Assembly (NCBI RefSeq): GCF_019711375.1
Contig: NZ_CP081295.1
Span: 2,207,001-2,271,000, forward strand
Length of the DNA: 64,000 nucleotides
Direction of reading: 5' to 3'
Source: Qipengyuania aurantiaca
GTDB lineage: Bacteria; Pseudomonadota; Alphaproteobacteria; Sphingomonadales; Sphingomonadaceae
Position numbers and translations under genes: made by a program. Positions 9,115 through 17,930 of the stretch are shown here, one piece after another; within the stretch, counting starts at the first letter, position 1, and every line of letters starts with the position of its first letter. Below the pieces are notes generated by a model that made no database searches, was not told the DNA's origin, and saw nothing but the letters and a program-made list of their open reading frames with translations.

Positions 9115-10083
9115 GTGAAGAAGCTCGCCCTAGTCGGGGCGGTGCTGGCCTTGATCGCCGTGCTGGCCACGGGCTGGTTCGTCGCGCCCTACAACGCGGC
9201 GAGCAATCTCGAGGAAGACACGCCCTATGTCGTCAAGCAAGGCGCGACGCTGACCTCGATCGCCCGCGACCTCGAGACACAGGGCATCATCGACGATGCC
9301 GACGCCATGCTGCTGCGCGCCAAGGTTCTGGGCGGCGATGACCCGATCCAGGCGGGCGAATTCATGCTGCCTGCGGGCGCGAGCTTTTCCGCGATCGTCG
9401 ACACGCTGCAGAGCGGGGACGTCATCCGCCGCTTCGTGACCGTGCCCGAGGGCCTGCCGTCCATCCTCGTCTACGAACGGCTGATGGCCGAAGACCTCCT
9501 GACCGGCAATATCGAGGTGCCGGAAGAAGGCTCGGTGCTTCCCGACACCTATGATTTCGAACGCGGCGAGAGCCGGGCAGCCGTTCTCGCGCGCATGCAG
9601 TCCGCGATGGACACCTATCTCGCCGAGGCGTGGGAAAGCCGCACTGCAAAGGCCGTGGTCAAGTCTCCGCAAGAAGCGCTCGTCCTCGCCTCCATCGTCG
9701 AGAAGGAAACCGCGCAGGCCGACGAGCGCCCGATGGTGGCGGGCGCGCTGTCCAACCGCGTGCGCATCGGCATGATGCTGGGCGCGGACGCGACGACGAT
9801 CTACCCGATCACCAAGGGCAAGCCGCTTGGTCGGCGTATCCGGGTGTCGGAATTGCGCAGCACCAATCCCTACAACACGCGTGCCGTGGCAGGCCTGCCG
9901 CCCGGGCCGATCACGAATCCGGGCCGCGAGAGCATCGCTGCAGTGCTGGACCCGGCCGAAACCAAGGCGCTCTATTATGTCGCCGACGGCAGCGGCGGGC
10001 ACGTCTTTGCCGAGACGCTGGAAGAGCATAACCGCAACGCCGCCGCCTGGCGCAAGCTGCGTCGCGAGCGCGGGGAAATGTGA
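9115..10083 (+). CDS. mltG: Endolytic murein transglycosylase MltG
   Basis: Inner-membrane enzyme (YceG family) that cuts nascent glycan strands and helps set peptidoglycan chain length. One N-terminal membrane anchor (residues 4-25) is followed by a LysM-like segment (VKQGATLTSIARDL) and the catalytic domain with Glu in LASIVEKETAQ and the conserved PYNTR...GLPPGPI region. 322 residues, GTG start at 9115 immediately after fabF. The fabF-mltG pairing is common in alphaproteobacteria. It overlaps the next gene by 4 bases. Confidence 0.93.
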   Translation: MKKLALVGAVLALIAVLATGWFVAPYNAASNLEEDTPYVVKQGATLTSIARDLETQGIIDDADAMLLRAKVLGGDDPIQAGEFMLPAGASFSAIVDTLQSGDVIRRFVTVPEGLPSILVYERLMAEDLLTGNIEVPEEGSVLPDTYDFERGESRAAVLARMQSAMDTYLAEAWESRTAKAVVKSPQEALVLASIVEKETAQADERPMVAGALSNRVRIGMMLGADATTIYPITKGKPLGRRIRVSELRSTNPYNTRAVAGLPPGPITNPGRESIAAVLDPAETKALYYVADGSGGHVFAETLEEHNRNAAAWRKLRRERGEM

Positions 10084-10610
10084 GCGCAAGTGTGAGCGGC
10101 GAGGGCGCGCCCCTGATCCTGACGGCGGAGCTCCCGCCCGAATTGCATCGCCGTTACACCGATTTGCGCACGCAGCATTTCCCGCCCGAGCGCAATTATC
10201 TCGAGGCACACGTCACGCTTTTTCACGCCATCCCCGCGCAATGCGAGGAGGAGGCGCGCCGCTACCTCGCGCGGCTGGTGGGCGAGGTTCCGCCGATCAA
10301 GGGGCAGGTCGAGGGGTTGATGTCCCTAGGTGGGGGGACCGCAATCAAGCTGTCGAGCCCGGAGCTTCTCGCCCTGCGGGACGAAATTGCCGAGTATTTC
10401 CGCGGGATGCTGACCCAGCAGGACCAGCATCGCCCCCGGCTCCACGTGACGATCCAGAACAAGGTCACCTCGAAGGAGGCCAAGGCGCTGCAGGCCCAGC
10501 TTTCGGGCCTGATCGAGCCGCGCGAATTCGCCTTTCCGGGCCTCGCTCTCCACGCCTATCGCGGCGGTCCGTGGGAATTCCTGCGCCGCTTCGCATTTAG
10601 GGGCAAATGA
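10080..10610 (+). CDS. 2'-5' RNA ligase-like 2H phosphoesterase
   Basis: 176 residues with the two HxT motifs that define the 2H superfamily: HVT in YLEAHVTLFHAIP and HVT in RPRLHVTIQNKV. These proteins act on 2',3'-cyclic or 2'-5' phosphodiester bonds in RNA or nucleotides; the real substrate is unknown. The GTG start at 10080 overlaps the mltG stop (GTGA), so it is translationally coupled to a cell-wall gene. Shorter starts (the next in-frame GTG) are possible. Confidence 0.8.
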   Translation: MSASVSGEGAPLILTAELPPELHRRYTDLRTQHFPPERNYLEAHVTLFHAIPAQCEEEARRYLARLVGEVPPIKGQVEGLMSLGGGTAIKLSSPELLALRDEIAEYFRGMLTQQDQHRPRLHVTIQNKVTSKEAKALQAQLSGLIEPREFAFPGLALHAYRGGPWEFLRRFAFRGK

Positions 10611-10613
10611 GTG

Positions 10614-10642
10614 TTGACCGCATGGGCTTCGCGCCCTAAATG
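10614..10642 (+). promoter_or_regulatory. Candidate promoter of tRNA-Met
   Basis: TTGACC (10614-10619), exactly 17 bases, then TAAATG (10637-10642). It would start transcription near 10649, about 40 bases before the tRNA. Confidence 0.6.
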
Positions 10643-10688
10643 CGCCGCCTGCCGAGCGGGCCAACAGGCGCGCCGCATGGCCTTTCGG

Positions 10689-10765
10689 GGCGGAGTAGCT
10701 CAGGTGGTTAGAGCAGCGGAATCATAATCCGCGTGTCGGGGGTTCGAGTCCCTCCTCCGCTACCA
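10689..10765 (+). tRNA. tRNA-Met (CAT), elongator type
   Basis: 77 bases with encoded CCA. Acceptor stem GGCGGAG pairs with CTCCGCT (one G-T pair). The anticodon stem GCGGA/TCCGC holds the loop ATCATAA, anticodon CAT. The T arm GGGGGTTCGAGTCCC is intact. The body resembles alphaproteobacterial elongator Met tRNA rather than initiator or lysidine-modified Ile tRNA. Confidence 0.95.
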
Positions 10766-10885
10766 AATTTCCCGCATGACGGATCGCAACGCTTCCCGCC
10801 GCCGGCGCGCGCGCGGCGCTGTTGCATTGCGCGTTACCGATCTCGCGTATAGCAAGGCTGCTCGCCCAATGCCGGGGAGGCTAGC

Positions 10886-12847
10886 TTGGCTGAAATCTTC
10901 ATCTCCTACGCACGGTCCACGGCCGAGCAGGCGCAGGCGGCTGCACGCGGCTTGCGCGAGGAGGGGTATGAAGTCTGGATCGACGACGCCTTGCCCGCGC
11001 ATCGCGAATTTTCGGTTGTCATCGAGGAGAAGCTGCGCGAGGTCGATGCGGTGCTCGTCGTGTGGTCGGACGACGCGCGGCGGTCGCGTTGGGTGCTGGC
11101 CGAGGCTGATTTGGCGCATGAGCAGGGCAAGCTGGTGCAGTTCAGCCTCGACGGGACGATTCCGCCTTTTCCGTTCAATCGCGTGCATTGCGAGCAGGGT
11201 ATAGGCTGGTCGGGCGACATCACCGCGGCCCCCTGGCGCAAGATCGTCGCCTCCGTGGAGGACTTGGCGGGGACCGGCGCGGATACCTTGCCGGGCCTGG
11301 GTCAGGAGTTCGCTCGCCCGACATCGCGCGACCCGCTGCTGGCAGTAATGCCCTTCGACAATTTCAGCGCCGATGCCGAACTCGACTTTTTCTGCGATGG
11401 CATCTCGGAAGAAATTCAGCGCACCGTGGCGAGCGGCAGCAGCCTCAAGGTTGTCGCCCGCGCGTCCAGCTTCCAGTTTCGCGGTGCGGACAAGGACACA
11501 GCGCGCGTCGCCTCGGCGCTTGGCGCAACGCACCTCCTCGACGGGTCGGTCCGGCGGGCGCAGAACCGGGTGCGGATCAGCGCCGAACTGGTCGAATGCA
11601 CCACGCGCAGCGCCATCTGGGCCGATCGGTTCGACGGCGAACTCGACGATGTCTTCGATCTCCAGGAACGCATAGCGGAGAAGGTGGCCGAAGCGCTGAA
11701 GGTGGCGCTAACCCCTGCGCACAAGGAGGAGGCGCTCGATCCCGCTTCCTACGAAGCCTACATGCGCGCTCGCGGCATCATGGCCGAAGGCGATCCCTTG
11801 TTCGACGATGCCTATCGCGAATCGATCCCGCTGCTGGAACGGGTGGTGGAGGCCGCGCCCAATTTCGCGCCGGCGTGGGAAAGCCTCGCCGAATGCCGCG
11901 CCTGGACGCTGCGATCGGGCCGCTACGACAAGGCCTATCACATCGGGCGTGACGGCGTGATCGAGGCGGCGAAGACCGCGCTCAGGCTCGATGCCAAGAG
12001 CGGGGGCGCCTATGTCGCGCTCGCCATGCTTGAACCCTGGGGCGCCTATGCGGAGCGCGAGGCGCTGCTGCTGAAGGCGCTGGAAGTCTCGCCGCGCGAT
12101 ACGGCGGCGCTGACCGATATGAGCACCTTCTGCTGGAGCGTCGGGCGGTTCCGCGACGGGCTGCGCTATGCCGAGAGGGCGTGCGAGCTCAATCCGCTCA
12201 TGCCGTCCGCGCGGCTCAACGTGGCGCAGATGCGCGCCTACGTCGGCGATATCGACATCTGCGTGGCGATGCACGAACAGCTTCACCGGCAATGGCCCGA
12301 CAACCCCGGGATCCTGATCTCGCTGGTCAACACCGCCGGCACGCTCGGCTATTGGGACGCCTTCGACAGGGCGGTCCCCGATGTCGGCCAGCTCAACGAA
12401 TGGCAGAGCCGCGACATGCGCGCCGCGCTTGCCTTTGCGCAGGCGGTGCGCACCAAGGACCCCGAGCTAATTGACCGGCGGATGACGCGGTACCGCGAAT
12501 ATCTCGACAAGACCGGGCACCTGCCGCTCAATCTCGTGGTGTCGATCGGCGAATTCGGATTGCCTGACGAAGCGCTCGATATGGCCGAGCGCGCCTCCTA
12601 CGATTTCGTTTTCAACCCCGATGGCGCGCGGCCGAGCGCCTACTTCCCCGGCACGATCATGGGGCCGTGGAGCAAGGTGCTGCAAAAGCCGCGTTTCGTG
12701 CATTTATGCACGCGGCTGGGCTTTTCGGAGTACTGGAAGAGCACCGGCAAATGGCCCGATTGCGAGGATTGGGTGGAGTATGATTTCCGCGCCGAGGTCG
12801 AAGCCTCGCTGGAAGCGGCTCAGGGAGAAAAAATGCCCGCACCATAG
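10886..12847 (+). CDS. TIR domain + TolB-like domain + TPR protein (paralogue A)
   Basis: 653 residues. Residues 1-110 are a TIR domain (FISYAR, then VWIDD, VLVVWSDDARRSRWV). Glu73 in SRWVLAEAD sits where the TIR NADase catalytic Glu is expected (W-V-x-x-E, as in SARM1). Residues ~150-290 are a FlgO/TolB-amino-like domain (LLAVMPFDNFSADAELDFFC), as found in adenylate-cyclase-linked regulators. The rest is TPR-like helices. The TTG start is supported by GGGGAGG 8 bases upstream. Its 3' end overlaps the convergent operon by 28 bases. A paralogue lies at 59177-61159. NADase activity is inference; it could be a scaffold only. Confidence 0.82.
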   Translation: MAEIFISYARSTAEQAQAAARGLREEGYEVWIDDALPAHREFSVVIEEKLREVDAVLVVWSDDARRSRWVLAEADLAHEQGKLVQFSLDGTIPPFPFNRVHCEQGIGWSGDITAAPWRKIVASVEDLAGTGADTLPGLGQEFARPTSRDPLLAVMPFDNFSADAELDFFCDGISEEIQRTVASGSSLKVVARASSFQFRGADKDTARVASALGATHLLDGSVRRAQNRVRISAELVECTTRSAIWADRFDGELDDVFDLQERIAEKVAEALKVALTPAHKEEALDPASYEAYMRARGIMAEGDPLFDDAYRESIPLLERVVEAAPNFAPAWESLAECRAWTLRSGRYDKAYHIGRDGVIEAAKTALRLDAKSGGAYVALAMLEPWGAYAEREALLLKALEVSPRDTAALTDMSTFCWSVGRFRDGLRYAERACELNPLMPSARLNVAQMRAYVGDIDICVAMHEQLHRQWPDNPGILISLVNTAGTLGYWDAFDRAVPDVGQLNEWQSRDMRAALAFAQAVRTKDPELIDRRMTRYREYLDKTGHLPLNLVVSIGEFGLPDEALDMAERASYDFVFNPDGARPSAYFPGTIMGPWSKVLQKPRFVHLCTRLGFSEYWKSTGKWPDCEDWVEYDFRAEVEASLEAAQGEKMPAP

Positions 12848-13899
12848 GTGTGCAGCGTTTCCAGCACCTCGAATTTGGCGTCCGACTGAAAGGCGAGGGC
12901 GAGAACCACGTCCTTGCGAATGATCGGCAGGTGCCAGTCGGTGGCCAGTTCCGAAGGCGTGGCATCAGCATCGGTGAAGGCGAAGTCTTCCTCGGCGGCG
13001 GAAGGTTCGTCGATATCGAAAAGCGTCTTTAGCTGCTCGCGCATCGTGTCTGACCAGGCGAAAGCCAGATCGACGTCCGAGCCCCGGAAATAGCGAAGTC
13101 CCTGCACGTTTTCATGCGTTGCGCGCGAGGCGATGATGGCGCGATAGGCGGCCACCCGCATATCGAACGCATCGCGGAATTGCTTGAGCGTATCGATATG
13201 CACGCCGTGGGCAGGCTTGTCCTTGTCGCCCCCAAGTCCCGGGATGGCGCTGCCCCATTCATCCAGCAATTGCCGGGCCTCGCCATGCGCGTCCGCATGA
13301 GCAATCATCGCGTCGTAATCGACCGCTTCGGTTCCGGGATCGAGATTGATGCGCAGCACGCCGATCGAGTGCGAGCGCGAGCGCGGCTTGAACTTTGTGA
13401 AGCCCTGTATGGCCACGTCGAGATGCAATTCGTCGGTCTTGTCGCCGGTCTCGAACCCGATGTCCGCCATCTGTTTCTCGCTGCCCCAGATCTCGCGGCT
13501 GGCGAACATGACGGTCGAATTGTCGACGAGGTAGAAGGGCTGGATCCAGACGAGGTCGGGTTCCTGCGAAGCAAGGTTGTCGCCATCGACCGCATAGCGA
13601 TAGGCGGGAAACTGCCAGAACAGCTCGCGAAAGGCGACCGTGTCCCAGCCTTCGCGCTGGCCGCCCGCGCAGGAAAACTGCGGATGGTCCGTCACCATCA
13701 GGATGCCGTAGGTCGGCTTGCCGAGCGCCTCGTAGCGATAGGGCGAAGGATCGGGCCCCGGCGCGTTGAGGTGGCTGTCGAGATAGTCCTGCATGCAGTG
13801 GCGCGGCACTTCGAGGACGAAAGCCCAGTGCCGGCTGCGCAGTGTGCGCCAAGGCGGGATCAGCGACTGGTCGGAGAAGGAGGGGACGAAGTCGGTCAT
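12820..13899 (-). CDS. Divergent acetoacetate-decarboxylase-fold protein (copy 2, operon end)
   Basis: 359 residues starting MTDFVPSFSD. The segment ASREIWGSEKQMADIGF matches the acetoacetate decarboxylase (ADC) core GRE-5 residues-KK-LA: Arg135-Glu136 followed six residues later by Lys142, the position of the Schiff-base Lys115 in Clostridium ADC. The second Lys (116) is Gln here. The N-terminal part (YGILMVTDHPQFS) and overall length are larger than classical ADC (~245). It overlaps the upstream gene by 4 bases (ATGA) and is last in a six-gene operon. Decarboxylase, aldolase or dehydratase chemistry is possible; the substrate is unknown. Confidence 0.6.
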   Translation of the reverse strand: MTDFVPSFSDQSLIPPWRTLRSRHWAFVLEVPRHCMQDYLDSHLNAPGPDPSPYRYEALGKPTYGILMVTDHPQFSCAGGQREGWDTVAFRELFWQFPAYRYAVDGDNLASQEPDLVWIQPFYLVDNSTVMFASREIWGSEKQMADIGFETGDKTDELHLDVAIQGFTKFKPRSRSHSIGVLRINLDPGTEAVDYDAMIAHADAHGEARQLLDEWGSAIPGLGGDKDKPAHGVHIDTLKQFRDAFDMRVAAYRAIIASRATHENVQGLRYFRGSDVDLAFAWSDTMREQLKTLFDIDEPSAAEEDFAFTDADATPSELATDWHLPIIRKDVVLALAFQSDAKFEVLETLHTYGAGIFSP

Positions 13900-15044
13900 C
13901 GCTTGAACAGGCCTTCCAGCAGCCCCTTCATCGGCCGGAACCAGGCGGCGGCAAGGTCGCTGCGCGCTACGCGCGGCTGGATGCCGTCGATGCCATCGAT
14001 GGGAAATTCGTGGATCACGCGCATCTGGTCGTAATCGATATCGGCGCAAAAGCGGAAGGCGGCGACCGGATGGGTGCTCATCGTGGCGCCGAGGCCGACC
14101 TTGGAGCTGGAAATCAGCGTCGAGATGATCTGGCGGAAGCTACCCTCGCTGTTGAAGCTGATGTCGACGTCCTGCTCGCTGTAGAACTCGATGGAGCGCA
14201 GGTTGGAGAAATAGGACCGGCAGGTCACCAGCGCTTGATACACGGCCTTGTCCGGGTGTTTCGCATCGCGATATTGCTTGAGTCCGACGGTGCGCATCAC
14301 GGTGGGGATGGTGCCGAGGGAGGCGAAATTCACGAAGTTGGAGAGCTTCGACATGGTCTCGAAGAGCGAGGCCGCTTGCGGGGTGTCGAATAGCGAATAG
14401 AGCGATTGCTCGTCACCCTGCGGCGTGGCGCTCGGCATGGGCGCGCCGGTGGTGACGGTCACGAACTCGCGATAGGCCTGCACCTCGTGCGGCGCGCCGT
14501 CCTTCCAGCCGGGCAGGCGGACCTTGCCAAAAAAGCTCTCGGGCTCTTCGTTCTCGCCGAAGTCGATCTCGGCCAAGAGCTTGCCGAGCCCAAGCATTTC
14601 GCGCCCGCACACGCTCGACCACGGCTCGCTCACCACGATGACCGGGACAATCCATTCCACCGCCGCGCGGGTCATGGCGGTCAGCGGGTTGGTGCCATAG
14701 CGAATGACGGGAATGGCCACGAAGGCCTCGCGCTGGCTGGTGATCCCGCGGTCAGGATAAGGCGTCTCGCCGAAATCGTAAACGTCGCGCGCCGAGCTGA
14801 TCATCTCGGGGTAATCGAGAAACATCAGCGTGGCGTAAGGCCAGGCGGCGAGGGGGCGATAATGGAAGCCCCGTTCGGCCGCAGTGCCGAGATTGAGGTA
14901 AGTGTCGCAATAGGCCTGCACCTTGGCCATGTCCGCCGGCCAGATGAAGGTGTTCACCCGCACATTGGGGAAGTGATAGGGCGGCGGCACGTCCTGGCTG
15001 ATTGCCGACTGGACGTAGGGCACGAAAGGCCCGTCGCGGATCAT
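13896..15044 (-). CDS. Divergent acetoacetate-decarboxylase-fold protein (copy 1)
   Basis: 382 residues starting MIRDGPFVPY. Early VNTFIWPADMAKVQAY and WPYATLMFLDYPE, then EAFVAIPVIRYG and VCGREMLGLGKLLAEIDF, follow the ADC pattern. Gly-Arg-Glu (147-149) is followed six residues later by Lys155, aligning with the Schiff-base Lys of ADC; the neighbouring second Lys is Leu. It resembles the next gene in the operon, and the two could form a heteromer. ATGA overlap with both neighbours implies coupled translation. The fold is inferred from motif spacing; the reaction is unknown. Confidence 0.62.
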   Translation of the reverse strand: MIRDGPFVPYVQSAISQDVPPPYHFPNVRVNTFIWPADMAKVQAYCDTYLNLGTAAERGFHYRPLAAWPYATLMFLDYPEMISSARDVYDFGETPYPDRGITSQREAFVAIPVIRYGTNPLTAMTRAAVEWIVPVIVVSEPWSSVCGREMLGLGKLLAEIDFGENEEPESFFGKVRLPGWKDGAPHEVQAYREFVTVTTGAPMPSATPQGDEQSLYSLFDTPQAASLFETMSKLSNFVNFASLGTIPTVMRTVGLKQYRDAKHPDKAVYQALVTCRSYFSNLRSIEFYSEQDVDISFNSEGSFRQIISTLISSSKVGLGATMSTHPVAAFRFCADIDYDQMRVIHEFPIDGIDGIQPRVARSDLAAAWFRPMKGLLEGLFKR

Positions 15045-16111
15045 GGCGCCGTCTCGGCAGGGGTAAGGCTCTCGAACACGCCCGCGCCGGCGTCGACGAC
15101 CAACTGCGCCCCGAATGCGCTGGCAGGAGTCTGGAACCCGGCGGGAGCCTCGCCGTCGAGGACGCGGCGAACCACCTCGCCCGCGCACAGCACGCTGGCG
15201 GTGTAGCCGTCGAGCGTATGCAGCTTGAGCCGCCTTACGCGCCGCCACTTGTCGAGCGCTTCGACCACCATGGCAAAACGCGCCCTCTCGCGCGCTTCGG
15301 GCGACGGCGAGCGCGGCCAGGCCACCGATAGCTGGTCGGCAAATTCGCGCGCCTGCCGTTCTCCGGTCACACGCATACCGATGCCCGACATGCGATAGGC
15401 GGTGCGCTCGTGCCATTTCATCTCGGTGTAGACCTCGATATTGGCAACGCCGGTGGAGACGGGGGCGGTGACGACATCCGCCCAGCTCATCGCGACGCAG
15501 TCGCTGAGGCCGCTGCCGAAGTCGAACGGACGCTTCAGGCTTCCTGCCGGTACGCGCTCGAGCTTCGTGTCGCGGCAGATCATCGCATCGGCATCGAGCA
15601 AACGCGCAGCGGTCGAGACGCTCCCGCGCGAGATGACCTGCGCGCGCGAAATGCCGAGGCACAGGCGATCCGTATCGGGCCACAACTCCACCGCACGCTT
15701 CAGCAGGCAGTCGGTCGCGGCGACGGTGAGGCCTATGCCGGGGAGGATCATAACGCCCGCATCGCGCGCCTCGCGATCATGTGTCTTCAGTTGCTTGAAG
15801 ACCGGCCATTCCCCACCAAGGTCGAGATAATGCGTCCCGTTCGCCGTGCAGGCGCGCACGAGGTGGCCGGCGGTCTCGTTGAAGGGCCCGGCGGCGTTGA
15901 GCATGGCCTTGGCCTCCCCGACGTGCCGCTCGGCGGCCTTGGTGTCGTCGAGATCGAAGGCGACCCAGGGCACGCCCAGTTCCTCGGCAATCGCACGGAT
16001 CGCCTCCGGATTGCGTCCGGCAAGCTTGAGGTCGACCTTCCCGGCAAGATGGTGCGCCACTTCGAGGCCGGTGACGCCGTTGGCGCCGTAGAGGAGGACC
16101 GGACCGCTCAT
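15041..16111 (-). CDS. Saccharopine dehydrogenase-like NAD(P)-binding enzyme
   Basis: 356 residues. The N-terminus LLYGANGVTGLEVAHHLAG is a Rossmann nucleotide-binding motif, followed by LKLAGRNPEAI and MLNAAGPFNETAGHLVRAC, as in the trans-acting enoyl reductase / saccharopine dehydrogenase-like family (NC domain). Such proteins reduce C=C bonds in lipid and polyketide pathways, so a reductive step on an isoprenoid or lipid fits the operon. Four-base overlaps occur at both ends. The exact substrate cannot be read from the sequence. Confidence 0.75.
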   Translation of the reverse strand: MSGPVLLYGANGVTGLEVAHHLAGKVDLKLAGRNPEAIRAIAEELGVPWVAFDLDDTKAAERHVGEAKAMLNAAGPFNETAGHLVRACTANGTHYLDLGGEWPVFKQLKTHDREARDAGVMILPGIGLTVAATDCLLKRAVELWPDTDRLCLGISRAQVISRGSVSTAARLLDADAMICRDTKLERVPAGSLKRPFDFGSGLSDCVAMSWADVVTAPVSTGVANIEVYTEMKWHERTAYRMSGIGMRVTGERQAREFADQLSVAWPRSPSPEARERARFAMVVEALDKWRRVRRLKLHTLDGYTASVLCAGEVVRRVLDGEAPAGFQTPASAFGAQLVVDAGAGVFESLTPAETAP

Positions 16112-17160
16112 GGCCGGTCGAATACCCAGCTCGGCAGGATTTCGAGGAAGTCGAGCTCGGCGCTCGGCGGCAGGCCGTCATAGGCGGTGCGAAATTCCAT
16201 CATCGCCACGCCCGCCATCGCATCGGCGACCTGCCGCGCGTGGCGGATGGAGCCGCGCTCCTCCATGAGGGCCGCGAGCCAATCGATCTCTTCCGCAGGC
16301 CGTTCGGCGCGCGGCAGGCCGAGCAGGTGTTCGAGCCGCGCCTTCTCCTCCGCCGAGCAGGCCCCGTGGACATGGATCAGCATCAGCGTGCGCTTGCCCT
16401 CGTAGAGGTCCCCGTTGCGCTCCTTGCCGTAGCCGGGGTTGTCGGTGAGATTGCGCAGATCGTCCTCGATCTGGAAGGCGAGGCCGAGGAAATGGCCGAA
16501 GCGCACCACCCGCGCCGGGTCGACGCGCCCGCGCGCGCCCATCAGCACGCCGAGCTGGGCAGGCCAGATCATGCCCATCCACGCGGTCTTCTTCAGTGCC
16601 ATGCGCAGGTAGTCGGCTTCAGTCAGGTCGAGCACGTTCCGGTCACGCCAGCCCAGTTCCAGCGCCTGTCCCTCGGCGGTCTGCCGGGCCATCGCAATGG
16701 TGACATCGAGCACGCGCTTGCCGACGTCCGAGCCGAGCGGCCGAATGGCATCGAGCAGGGGCTGGAAGGCGGTGAAGAGCAGGGCGTCTCCGGCGTTGAT
16801 CGCCAGCGAGACGCCGTGCTGGGCGTGCAGCGTAGGCAGGCCGCGGCGAAATTCGCTCTCGTCCTGCACATCGTCATGGATGAGCAGCGCGTTGTGGAGC
16901 AATTCGACCGCCGCCGCGCAGCGCGCCGCCTGCTTCAGCTCGCCGCCAAAGATCAGCGCATTGGCGATACAGATACCGGGGCGCAGCATCTTGCCACCGC
17001 GTTTCGGATATTCGGTCAGCAAAGCGTCGAGATAGGGCGCTTCGGTGTCGGGGGTGAGATAATGCTGGAGGTAAACGCGCGTCTCCTGCCCGAAGCGCTG
17101 CAAAAGGCTCGCGGCCTCGCTGTGCTGGCGGTCGAAGCCCTGATGCGCCTCGGCGTTCAT
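16108..17160 (-). CDS. Polyprenyl synthetase (isoprenyl diphosphate synthase) with altered second Asp motif
   Basis: 350 residues, all-alpha trans-prenyltransferase. The first Asp-rich motif is HDDVQD (Asp96, Asp97, Asp100), preceded by a small residue (Ala) at the fifth position upstream, which usually permits C20 or longer products. Other family marks: GGKMLRP, FRRGLPTLH, INAGDALLF. The second Asp-rich motif reads FQIEDDLRN, so the last Asp of DDxxD is Asn237. It may still bind one fewer metal, make a different product, or be a regulatory homologue. Positioned mid-operon beside a desaturase-like flavoprotein. Confidence 0.82.
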   Translation of the reverse strand: MNAEAHQGFDRQHSEAASLLQRFGQETRVYLQHYLTPDTEAPYLDALLTEYPKRGGKMLRPGICIANALIFGGELKQAARCAAAVELLHNALLIHDDVQDESEFRRGLPTLHAQHGVSLAINAGDALLFTAFQPLLDAIRPLGSDVGKRVLDVTIAMARQTAEGQALELGWRDRNVLDLTEADYLRMALKKTAWMGMIWPAQLGVLMGARGRVDPARVVRFGHFLGLAFQIEDDLRNLTDNPGYGKERNGDLYEGKRTLMLIHVHGACSAEEKARLEHLLGLPRAERPAEEIDWLAALMEERGSIRHARQVADAMAGVAMMEFRTAYDGLPPSAELDFLEILPSWVFDRP

Positions 17161-17930
17161 GAGGCTGCGAGGACTTCGATGGTGAGCACGCCGAGCGGCA
17201 CATCCTGCCCTTCAGCCATGATGAGGCCGTAGTAAAAGCCGGGCGGCTGGTCTGTCGGGATGCGTATGCTGACAGAGGGACGCTCGCCGACCGCGGCGGT
17301 GAAGGCGGTGCATTTGAGCGGTTCGGCCTTGATGCCTTGCGGCTCGAGTTTGGTCGGACGAATTTCTTCCGGGCGCGTCGGGCGCATGGGCTTCTTCATG
17401 CGGCTGGAATGGCTTACCGCCTTGCCGTGACCCGTGAAATGCGTCTCGAACTCGATTTCGTCGACATCGCGCGGCGCTTTGATCGAGCCTTCCGCGTGGT
17501 TGGCCCTTTGCGGCATGGTGCTGCGAAAGGGCGGGACCTGCGCGGCGACCTCGCCGGGCGGTGGCGGGGCGGCCGCGGCGCTCATCTGGGTGACCATCTG
17601 CTCGCACAGGTTGAGCGTCGAGGTGCTAAGTTGCCGCACGACTTCGATGGCTTTCAGCGAGATCGAGGCGATGTCGCCGGGCAGCGCGTCCATCGACATA
17701 TCGCCCTTCTCCAGCCGGTCCATGCTGCTGCGGGTCTGGCGTACGGCCTCGTCGAGCACGTCGTAGCTGCTCTGCACCGCCTGGGCGACGGCTTCGTCCA
17801 TGCTGGCAGCCGGATCGCCTGCGGGAGCGCGGGGTGCAGCGCGCGCACGGACATTAGCCCCGTTGCGGATGGGCCGCATGCGCTCGGCCTGCGGGGTTGT
17901 CTTGCGCGCGGAAGGATCACGGGTGGTCAT
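17157..17930 (-). CDS. Unknown protein: helical middle and Ig-like C-terminal strand region
   Basis: 257 residues. A basic, disordered N-terminus (1-40) leads into a predicted helical stretch (about 45-115: SYDVLDEAVRQTRSSMDRLE... ), then a Pro/Ala linker and a charged segment. The C-terminal 50 residues read like beta strands (VSIRIPTDQPPGFYYGLIMA). The helical part loosely recalls phasin-like or granule-associated proteins, but I do not recognise a family. It overlaps the upstream oxidoreductase gene by 14 bases and the prenyl synthase by 4, so it is an obligate operon member, perhaps a scaffold or surface protein for a lipid product. Confidence 0.7.
   Translation of the reverse strand: MTTRDPSARKTTPQAERMRPIRNGANVRARAAPRAPAGDPAASMDEAVAQAVQSSYDVLDEAVRQTRSSMDRLEKGDMSMDALPGDIASISLKAIEVVRQLSTSTLNLCEQMVTQMSAAAAPPPPGEVAAQVPPFRSTMPQRANHAEGSIKAPRDVDEIEFETHFTGHGKAVSHSSRMKKPMRPTRPEEIRPTKLEPQGIKAEPLKCTAFTAAVGERPSVSIRIPTDQPPGFYYGLIMAEGQDVPLGVLTIEVLAAS

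Noticed and set aside
7923..9170. Long antisense reading frames opposite fabF, aspS, pccA, ahcY and other genes
   Set aside because: High-GC codon bias opens them; their amino acid composition is Arg/Ala/His-rich with no domain, and the sense frames are known enzymes.
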